A stretch of 8,101 nt of DNA from Betaproteobacteria bacterium (GTDB lineage Bacteria > Pseudomonadota > Gammaproteobacteria > Burkholderiales > Casimicrobiaceae): positions 1-8,101 of the forward strand of contig JANXZT010000061.1 in assembly GCA_025355395.1 (NCBI GenBank), in the 5' to 3' direction. Numbering within the stretch: the stretch's first letter is position 1; every line of letters starts with the position of its first letter. Of this stretch, positions 1 to 5,415 are shown piece by piece. The notes beneath the pieces were generated by a model. That model did no database searches. It worked only from the letters and a program-made list of their open reading frames with translations, and had not been told where the DNA came from. The position numbers and the translations under genes were made by a program.

Positions 1-2084
1 GCGCTCGCGGCGCGACAGACGGCGTCCCAGATTTCATCGCGCGTGTGCGCGCGTTCGGGATCGAGCGAGAAGTCGCCATGCGCGCCCTTGAGTGGCACGC
101 CGGCCGCTCCCTTGTTGATCGACGCGTTGTACTTGGCGAGGAGTCCCGTGCGCCGGGCGAGCTCGGTGGCAATGTCGGTGAAATCGCGCGCGTCGCCACT
201 GGTCGCGACGACCGGCTGGCGCAGCGCGAAACCCTGATGGTCCCAGAACTGCTCGACGTATTTCGACCCGCCAATGCGGATCAGTTGCAGACTTTCGAGA
301 TCGGTCGCGTCGGGCAGCAGCACGTCGGCGAAATGATTCGTCTCGTCGCGGGTATAGGCGAATGCGACCACGAAGGGGAAGCGCGACATCTTCTGTCCGA
401 GCGCCGCCGTATCCCAAAATGAGATGGCCGGGTTGGTGCGGTACACGAACCACACGTCGGGCGCCGTAACGCGCGGCAGGCCCTTCGGCGTTTCGTCGAG
501 GAACATCCACGAGAATTGTGTCGGCCCGAGCGCCTGGCTCCACGGTCCGTCGCCCGAAAGCGGCACCATCGTCTTATACGCGTTGCGGATGTTCGGCTTT
601 GCCGACCAGTGTGCCTTGTCGGTGGGGTTCATCGGGTAAGCCATGAAGCCGTCGGGGCCTGGCTGCACGCTCTTCAGCCGTTCGGAAAGGGGTCGATTGA
701 GCCGCACGGTCGTGCCCAGCGTTCCGCCAGGCACCTCGAGGCCGCCGACCAACGCCGCAAGCATGGTGCGCGCCCAGCAGCACTCGTAACCGCCCCAGCC
801 GTTGTTGACGGTCTTACCCAGGCTCACCGCCACCGGGCGATACGGCAGGCGCATGCCTTCGATCTCGATCGTCGCGCCTACTCGCGCGTGATCGATGAAC
901 TCGAACGCGATCCGGCGAATGGTATCGGCCGGCACGTCGCAGATGCGCTCGGCCCATTCCGGCGAATACGGCGCCGTGTGCGCGAGGAGCTTCGCGAACG
1001 CGGTTTCGCCGACCAACCGACCTTCGCCCTGCACGTCTTCGTCCGGGCCGATTTCGATCGCGTCGACTTCGAATCGGCCTTCCAGTGCCTCGGAAACGTA
1101 GGGCGTGTCGAAAGGTACGGCTACGTTTAAATCGACATCCCAGACCAGCGGCTTTTTCGTCGCGCGATCGCGCAGAAAATAGCCGTTCGGCCCGACGAGA
1201 TACGGTGAGGCGGTATGCCGCGCCAGGAATGCCACGTCGAGCCGCTCGTGCGGAATCTCATGCAGCAGCACGTGAACCAGCGCGAAAAGAAACGCCGCGT
1301 CTGTCTTCGGCTTGATCGGTACCCACTGTGCCGAACACGCGCCGGTGACCGAGAGATGCGGCTCGACCTGCACCCGCTTCATGCCGCGAACGCGTGCCTC
1401 GGCGTGGCGCCAGACTCCAACTACGCCCCCGGACGCTTCGACGTTCGCGCCGCAGGAGATCAGGTAATCGCAGAGCGGCGTGTCGGGCGACACGGTGAAC
1501 GCGCGGTGCCAGAGTTCACCGTACAGGTGTTCCGAGTGGTAGCACTTCACGCCCTGTCCCGACCCGAAGCCCATGTCGACCGCGCCCCACGCCGAGAGAA
1601 ACGCGGGGAACGTGCCCATGTACGACTGCGGCGTGCCGCCGCCACCGAAGCTTGCCGCGACTCGCGGATAGCCCGAGTCATCGGTCAGGCCTTCGCCGCG
1701 CACCTGATGCAGGCGCGCGGCGATCAGCTCGAACGCCTCGTCCCAGGAGATCGGCATGAAGCCCGGGTCCTCGTCGCGGCCCTTTTTCGGATTGGTACGC
1801 TTCATCGGCGTGAGCACGCGATTCGGGTTGTACGTCTTCTGTACCAAGCCGAATGCTTTCACGCACACCTTCCCGCCGCCGGGATGGACGGTTGCTGCGC
1901 AGAAATTCGGCTCGACCTCCGTGGCCACACCATCGACCACCTTGACGGTGAGCAAGTCGGGCCCCGCGACGCACTGGTAGCAGTACGTCGGGACGCGTCG
2001 AGTGCCGTCACGTAATACGCTGATTGAATTACCTTCGTGCTGCGCACTCCGGTGTTCGCGCTTGGGACGGCCCGGCGCGTTCAC
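1..2084 (-). CDS. Molybdopterin oxidoreductase catalytic subunit, PadB-like (phenylacetyl-CoA:acceptor oxidoreductase type), 3' end outside window
   Basis: Open reading frame on the minus strand running off the left edge; 694 residues are visible. Near the N terminus are C35 and C38 in YCYQCVAGPD and C74 in GGGKVCVKAFG, the iron-sulfur part of DMSO-reductase-family enzymes. QKTYNPNRVLTPMKRTNPKK (81-100), PISWDEAFELIA (111-122), CGANVEAS (211-218), PIKPKTDAAFLFAL (256-269) and, near the right end of the visible part, YTRDETNHFADVLLPDATDLE-type sequence are typical of the molybdopterin-binding domains. C181 in KCYHSEHLYGE sits where the Mo ligand is expected. There is no Tat or Sec signal, so a cytoplasmic-side enzyme is likely. 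From memory the sequence style is that of PadB, the roughly 900-residue subunit that works with a ferredoxin-like PadC and membrane anchor PadD to oxidise phenylacetyl-CoA to phenylglyoxylate. The start is a GTG overlapping the thioesterase stop as GTGA; no ATG occurs between it and C35. The exact substrate is inferred. Confidence 0.85.
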   Translation of the reverse strand, partial: MNAPGRPKREHRSAQHEGNSISVLRDGTRRVPTYCYQCVAGPDLLTVKVVDGVATEVEPNFCAATVHPGGGKVCVKAFGLVQKTYNPNRVLTPMKRTNPKKGRDEDPGFMPISWDEAFELIAARLHQVRGEGLTDDSGYPRVAASFGGGGTPQSYMGTFPAFLSAWGAVDMGFGSGQGVKCYHSEHLYGELWHRAFTVSPDTPLCDYLISCGANVEASGGVVGVWRHAEARVRGMKRVQVEPHLSVTGACSAQWVPIKPKTDAAFLFALVHVLLHEIPHERLDVAFLARHTASPYLVGPNGYFLRDRATKKPLVWDVDLNVAVPFDTPYVSEALEGRFEVDAIEIGPDEDVQGEGRLVGETAFAKLLAHTAPYSPEWAERICDVPADTIRRIAFEFIDHARVGATIEIEGMRLPYRPVAVSLGKTVNNGWGGYECCWARTMLAALVGGLEVPGGTLGTTVRLNRPLSERLKSVQPGPDGFMAYPMNPTDKAHWSAKPNIRNAYKTMVPLSGDGPWSQALGPTQFSWMFLDETPKGLPRVTAPDVWFVYRTNPAISFWDTAALGQKMSRFPFVVAFAYTRDETNHFADVLLPDATDLESLQLIRIGGSKYVEQFWDHQGFALRQPVVATSGDARDFTDIATELARRTGLLAKYNASINKGAAGVPLKGAHGDFSLDPERAHTRDEIWDAVCRAAS

Positions 2085-2488
2085 GCGAGACCCGCTTTGG
2101 CCGCCTTGGCCGCCAGCCTCGCCTCGGTGGTTTTGACGTCGACGACAAAGCGCTGGTGTTTGCCGCGACAGATGGCGTCGACACTGTCTCGGCCGTCGAA
2201 TTCCAGCGTGATCGCGCGGCCCTTGACCTCGGCAACCGTCACGTTGAGCTCGACCGGCATGCCCATCAGCGTCGCGGCGAGATGATCGAGCTCGATCCGG
2301 GTGCCGACCGAGTCCTCGCCGGGATCGAGGTGTTTGAGGAGAAGCTCGCGGCATGCGACCTCGATATCGCGTACCAGCATCGGTGTCGCGTATACCCGTG
2401 CCTTCTCGCCCATGAAGTCGATCGTGCGTTCGCGGTCGACAGTAAGCTTGGCGGCTGCGGTCGCGCCTGCGGCGAGTGATGCCTTCAT
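2081..2488 (-). CDS. FlK-like hotdog-fold acyl-CoA thioesterase
   Basis: Encodes 135 residues, the usual length of single-domain hotdog thioesterases of the fluoroacetyl-CoA thioesterase (FlK) type. The family's catalytic triad appears to be kept: T35 in YATPML, E43 in RDIEVACRE and H69 in DHLAATLMG. VGTRIELDHL (61-70) and the late GKHQRFVV segment (109-116) are also typical. It should hydrolyse a CoA thioester in the cytoplasm. ATG at 2488 was chosen over an in-frame upstream ATG because GGAG lies about 8 nt before it and the upstream extension has no domain-like sequence. Its TGA overlaps the GTG of the PadB-like subunit by 4 bp, so the two proteins are probably translationally coupled. Because PadB-type oxidation ends in loss of CoA, an arylacetyl-CoA or arylglyoxylyl-CoA substrate is an attractive guess, though general CoA salvage is equally possible. 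The C-terminal tail is alanine/lysine-rich. Confidence 0.85.
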   Translation of the reverse strand: MKASLAAGATAAAKLTVDRERTIDFMGEKARVYATPMLVRDIEVACRELLLKHLDPGEDSVGTRIELDHLAATLMGMPVELNVTVAEVKGRAITLEFDGRDSVDAICRGKHQRFVVDVKTTEARLAAKAAKAGLA

Positions 2489-2524
2489 CTGCTTCTCCGA
2501 GTGTGTGTTGGAATGAGTTCGCGC

Positions 2525-2547
2525 GTCACACCGCGGCAGCTTGTGAC
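2525..2547. repeat. Inverted repeat GTCACA-N11-TGTGAC
   Basis: Two perfect 6-bp arms separated by 11 bp, in the leader region of the thioesterase gene (37-60 nt before the ATG). The half-sites point the opposite way from the companion repeat at 2572-2594, which has the same arm and spacer lengths. It could be an operator or an mRNA hairpin; no known factor is assigned. Confidence 0.4.
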
Positions 2548-2571
2548 CGGGGTCGATCCGCAGATCTGGTT

Positions 2572-2594
2572 TTGTGATCGCATGGCCGTCACAA
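2572..2594. repeat. Inverted repeat TTGTGA-N11-TCACAA
   Basis: Perfect 6-bp arms with an 11-bp spacer. The TGTGA/TCACA half-sites resemble CRP half-sites, but the spacing is 11 rather than 6, so it is not a canonical CRP site. The right arm overlaps the stop codon of the LivF-like remnant (TGA, 2591-2589). Confidence 0.4.
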
Positions 2595-2645
2595 TCCGAG
2601 GTAGGATTGCTGGACTCGCGGGTTGTCGAGCAACTCATCGCCCAA
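2589..2645 (-). pseudogene. Remnant of a LivF-type branched-chain ABC transporter ATPase (C-terminal end only)
   Basis: Read on the minus strand, this stretch ends in GDELLDNPRVQQSYLGL followed by TGA. LivF-type ATPases of high-affinity ABC importers commonly finish with a G-x-x-LL-x-x-PRV-x-x-x-YLG ending right before their stop codon. Nothing upstream in this frame (starting at ATGs near 2716-2711) resembles an ABC ATPase: there is no Walker, signature or H-loop sequence before it. I therefore read it as the last 17 or so codons of a lost livF gene left in front of the thioesterase gene. The match is by eye and short. The alternative is a chance resemblance or a 41-residue leader ORF. Confidence 0.5.
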
Positions 2646-2660
2646 GCGGATAGAATCCGC
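2646..2660 (+). promoter_or_regulatory. Perfect palindrome GCGGAT-AGA-ATCCGC enclosing a -10-like TAGAAT
   Basis: Six-bp arms with a 3-bp centre. TAGAAT at 2651-2656 matches TATAAT at five of six positions and would start plus-strand transcription near 2663, about 67 nt before the acetyltransferase start. No convincing -35 hexamer is seen 16-18 bp upstream. A palindrome lying over the -10 is the usual place for an autoregulatory operator, and the Rrf2 regulator encoded downstream is the natural candidate. This is inference. Confidence 0.4.
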
Positions 2661-2672
2661 CCAATAAGAGCT

Positions 2673-2714
2673 ATTCTGGTACCGGAATGCGGGTATTGAT
2701 TTGATCTGCATCAT
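2673..2714 (-). promoter_or_regulatory. Candidate class II FNR-type promoter for the thioesterase/padB-like operon
   Basis: On the minus strand ATGATGCAGATCAA (2714-2701) matches the FNR consensus TTGAT-N4-ATCAA at nine of ten specified positions. After exactly 22 nt comes CAGAAT (2678-2673), four of six matches to TATAAT. The centre-to-centre distance is 32 bp, which puts the box at -41.5 for a start near 2666. The -10 also forms one end of a 16-bp near-palindrome, ATTCTGGTACCGGAAT (2673-2688, one mismatched pair), a possible second operator. The same design occurs before iorA. Confidence 0.55.
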
Positions 2715-2729
2715 TCTTTCGAGATACGG

Positions 2730-3245
2730 GTGACACGAGCATCGCCACGAAGAAGGTTGATCGGCAGACCCACCAGCGCCAGAGGTTCGTGCGCGGCTCC
2801 GGACTCGATCATCGTCCGACCGGTACGTCGCGGCGACCTCGATCAGATCATCGCGATCGACGCGACAGTGACCGGGCTGGAAAAGCGGAGCTACTGGCGG
2901 TCCGTCTATCGGCGCTACGGCGATGCTGAACAGGCCGGGCGGAAGTTTCTGGTGGCGGACGCGGGTGGACGCGTCGTCGGTTTCGTGATCGGCGAAGTGC
3001 GCGATTGGGAGTTCGGCTCGCAGCCTTGCGGCTGGGTGTTCGCCATCGACGTCCGGCCCGATATCCGGCGCTCGGGTATCGGCACGCGGCTGCTGGAGGC
3101 GATCTGCGCAAGCTTCCGGCGAGCGGGGGTGCGCAAGCTCCGCACTATGCTGGCACGCGACAACACGCTGATCCTGTCGTTTTTCCGCAGCCAAGGCATG
3201 ATGGCGGGACTCTTCATCCCGCTGGAGATGGATCTTGAAACCTGA
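2730..3245 (+). CDS. GNAT-family N-acetyltransferase (BadL-like position beside an Rrf2 gene)
   Basis: 171 residues if read from the GTG at 2730. The GNAT fold starts at about residue 27 (IIVRPVRRGDLDQI). The acetyl-CoA-binding motif A is clear at 108-123, with VRPDIRRSGIGTRLLE and its R-x-x-G-I-G core, followed by the usual second half with FFRSQGM (151-157). It would transfer an acetyl group to a small molecule or protein amine in the cytoplasm. The first 25 residues are arginine-rich and outside the fold, so the true start is uncertain: TTG at 2757 is possible, there is no in-frame ATG, and neither start has a strong Shine-Dalgarno sequence. The Rrf2 gene follows 33 bp downstream on the same strand. 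The pairing recalls R. palustris badL-badM, where BadL acetylates aminobenzoates and BadM is the Rrf2 repressor of benzoyl-CoA reductase genes. The actual substrate here is unknown. Confidence 0.85.
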   Translation: MTRASPRRRLIGRPTSARGSCAAPDSIIVRPVRRGDLDQIIAIDATVTGLEKRSYWRSVYRRYGDAEQAGRKFLVADAGGRVVGFVIGEVRDWEFGSQPCGWVFAIDVRPDIRRSGIGTRLLEAICASFRRAGVRKLRTMLARDNTLILSFFRSQGMMAGLFIPLEMDLET

Positions 3246-3278
3246 CTGCGGACCGACGGCCCGCGGCGGGCGGGTGCG

Positions 3279-3797
3279 ATGAGACTGCAGAAGAACACTT
3301 CGCTCGCACTCTATAGCGTGATCGAGTTCGCGATCGATCCGGCGCGCCGTATCTCTGCCGCTGAGATCGCCGACAAATACGGGGTCTCTTCGCACCATCT
3401 GGCCAAGGTACTTTCCGAGCTCGCGCGGGCGGGTGTGGTCGAATCCGTCCGTGGCGTCGGGGGTGGCTACCGATTCTCCGGCAACGCACGCCGCCTCACG
3501 CTGATGGACATCATCCAGCTGTTCGAGGATTTCGACCCGCGTGCCCGAGAGCGGCGCGAACCAAAGGAGTTGACAGCCGTCGACATGGCGCTCGGCGCGG
3601 TGCTGTCCGAAATCGACGAAATCGCAAAGGCAACCTTCAGCTCGATCACGCTTGCCACCATGCTGCGGCTGATTGAACGCCAGCAAAGTGGCGCGACAAC
3701 GGCCGCGGTGCGGCAGGACGGCGAGCGAACCGCGGTGCGGCCTGGGATACCGCGCTCCCGCGATCGAAAGTCCAATGGCCGCCGGAAGCTGGCGTGA
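3279..3797 (+). CDS. Rrf2-family transcriptional regulator, BadM-like
   Basis: 172 residues starting MRLQKNTSLALYSVIEFA. The winged helix-turn-helix follows: ISAAEIADKYGVSSHHLAKVL (35-55) is the recognition part, and ESVRGVGGGYRFSG (65-78) is the wing typical of Rrf2 proteins, then LMDIIQLFEDFD. The protein contains no cysteine at all, so unlike IscR, NsrR or RsrR it cannot hold an iron-sulfur cluster through cysteines and probably senses a ligand, as proposed for BadM. The basic tail after about residue 140 is poorly ordered in appearance and contains a small in-frame repeat (the 12-bp word at 3703-3714 recurs at 3730-3741, nine codons later). ATG at 3279 is preceded by only a weak G-rich ribosome site. 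Likely targets are the divergent region at 2489-2729 and its own operon. The gene ends 10 bp from the convergent end of iorB. Confidence 0.9.
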   Translation: MRLQKNTSLALYSVIEFAIDPARRISAAEIADKYGVSSHHLAKVLSELARAGVVESVRGVGGGYRFSGNARRLTLMDIIQLFEDFDPRARERREPKELTAVDMALGAVLSEIDEIAKATFSSITLATMLRLIERQQSGATTAAVRQDGERTAVRPGIPRSRDRKSNGRRKLA

Positions 3798-3807
3798 CAC
3801 CAAGACT

Positions 3808-5415
3808 TCAGCGGCGGTCGACCCAAACCACGGGCTGTGGCCGGGTAGCTACGTCGTCCACACCATGCCGAGGTCCTGGCGGCCGGCACGCGGGATCGTT
3901 AAGCGAGGCGAGCGCAGTCGCGCGCAGGACCTCGGCGGCGCCTGCGAGACCGACGTCGCCGCATCCCCGATACGCGCTCACGAGACGCTGGAAGTTCTCA
4001 CGCCCGGCGGCATGCGTATCGCCGTAACCCTTGAGCAGGCGCGGCAGCCGAGCCAACTCCAGCGCCAGAGGGCTGCCAGCCTTCCCATGCACGACGAGGA
4101 CTTGTTCCAGGACTGCGAGCCACTTTTCAATCTCTTCCTGCTCCCGCCCGAAGCGCAGTGAGTGCGGCCGCAGCGGCCGCAGCCCCGCGGCGAGGCGCAG
4201 TGCAAGCGCGCCCGATACCGACGATGTCTGCAGCGTGACGCCCTTGCCGGCATGCGGCAGCGGCGCCATGGCAAGTACCCGGCGCTCGAGCCATTCACCC
4301 AAGCGGCGCGGCAGTATGGCCGCGATCTCGAATGCGCTGGGCTTGAAGAAATCGTAGACACGCACGATGTCGGCCTCGCCTGCCCGCACCTCGCCCCGGA
4401 TGCGCGCGAAACGTGACGCACGGAACTTGAGCGATGCCACGCGGATCACGTCGTCGTAGCACATCCACAGCGCAAGAAATCGTGCCATTTCGCGCGCCAC
4501 GTCATGCAACGGCGCGGAGCCTCCGGCGATCGCCTCGGCACGTACGATGCGCTCGACCCGATCGAGGTACCGCGCGGCATACCCGATGTCCTGGTATGCG
4601 GCCACCTGCGCCGCGCCGCTGCGCGCGAACTCCGCCACGCGCTCGGGTAATGCTGCGATCCGCACCGCGAGCGCAGGGGCCAGCGACGGCGCCTCGGCAA
4701 CCTGTCGCAGATTGCGATCCATGATCGGCGACGAGGCGCCTGGGTGTTCGCCGCCGGCTCCCGCTGCTTCGCTCCGGGTCGCGCGGTCGAAAGCCTCGGC
4801 GAACGCCGCGAGGCTTGCGGCGACGCCCTTTCCGGCGTCGCGGATCGCATCCTCACAGGCGGCGCGCGTGAGCGGCAGGGCGCCGCTTCCGGCGAGTGCG
4901 CCGAACAGCACCGCACTGATCGCTGCGCGGTGACGTGAACGCACCGCCTCCATGTCGAACAGCGCGGCGCGCCGCGACAGCGTACGCACCGCGTCGATGA
5001 TGCGCCCGCTGTCGAAGCGACCATCGCCGCCACTCATCTTCTCGCGCGTCGTGTAGACCCGGTGCGTCGACGCAACGACGGTCGTTCGCGACGGTGTGCA
5101 CATGCCGCGCTCCAGCATCCGCGCGGCCTCGAGCAGTTCCGCGCAGACCAGCACGTCAACGCGACCCGGAAGCGGTGTGAGCCCCAGCACAGGCGGCAGC
5201 GCGCCCGGCTCCGGCGAGGCGGCAATCTCGAGATAATAGGTGGTCGCTCCCGTGCGCTGCGACACGCCAGGCGTCGAAGTCGCCTGCACGATCAGCCCGC
5301 GCGCGCGCGCCGCATGCCCGATCCAGTCGGTCAGCACGCCGCCGCCCTGGCCGCCCAACGCGGCGATCAGTACAGTCAGCGGCTCGCGCCGCGGCGACGG
5401 GGAGGCCGCGTTCAT
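3808..5415 (-). CDS. iorB: Indolepyruvate (arylpyruvate):ferredoxin oxidoreductase, beta subunit with C-terminal DUF6537-type domain
   Basis: 535 residues. The N-terminal part is the POR/KOR gamma-type domain: GGQGGGVLTDW (21-31), then QATSTPGVSQRTGATTYYLE (44-63) and a segment with STHRVYTTREKM, all typical of IorB. This domain, about 200 residues, is the whole of the archaeal subunit. Here it is followed by a 300-residue extension including MCYDDVIRVASLKFR and RVYDFFKPSAFEIAAILPRR, which I recognise as the DUF6537-type region found in proteobacterial indolepyruvate oxidoreductases. With IorA it converts an aryl-2-oxoacid plus CoA to the arylacyl-CoA, CO2 and reduced ferredoxin. ATG at 5415 overlaps the iorA stop as ATGA, arguing for translational coupling and equal dosage. 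A longer in-frame reading upstream would lie inside iorA and is not favoured. The start is preceded by purine-poor sequence, which fits coupling. Confidence 0.92.
   Translation of the reverse strand: MNAASPSPRREPLTVLIAALGGQGGGVLTDWIGHAARARGLIVQATSTPGVSQRTGATTYYLEIAASPEPGALPPVLGLTPLPGRVDVLVCAELLEAARMLERGMCTPSRTTVVASTHRVYTTREKMSGGDGRFDSGRIIDAVRTLSRRAALFDMEAVRSRHRAAISAVLFGALAGSGALPLTRAACEDAIRDAGKGVAASLAAFAEAFDRATRSEAAGAGGEHPGASSPIMDRNLRQVAEAPSLAPALAVRIAALPERVAEFARSGAAQVAAYQDIGYAARYLDRVERIVRAEAIAGGSAPLHDVAREMARFLALWMCYDDVIRVASLKFRASRFARIRGEVRAGEADIVRVYDFFKPSAFEIAAILPRRLGEWLERRVLAMAPLPHAGKGVTLQTSSVSGALALRLAAGLRPLRPHSLRFGREQEEIEKWLAVLEQVLVVHGKAGSPLALELARLPRLLKGYGDTHAAGRENFQRLVSAYRGCGDVGLAGAAEVLRATALASLNDPACRPPGPRHGVDDVATRPQPVVWVDRR

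Noticed and set aside
1215..2015. A 266-codon plus-strand frame opposite the molybdoenzyme
   Set aside because: Arginine-rich low-complexity translation with no motif; it is the antisense of a clearly recognisable gene.
2572..2594. CRP binding site
   Set aside because: CRP needs TGTGA-N6-TCACA; the spacer here is 11 bp, off by half a helical turn.
2589..3803. A 404-codon open frame on the minus strand across the acetyltransferase and regulator genes
   Set aside because: Its predicted protein has no family resemblance outside the last 17 residues, while the plus strand encodes clear GNAT and Rrf2 proteins. It is a high-GC antisense shadow that happens to include the LivF-like tail.
4164..4180. 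Tandem GCGGCCGC octamers separated by one base
   Set aside because: They lie inside iorB and encode an ordinary leucine/arginine/proline stretch; expected in high-GC coding DNA.
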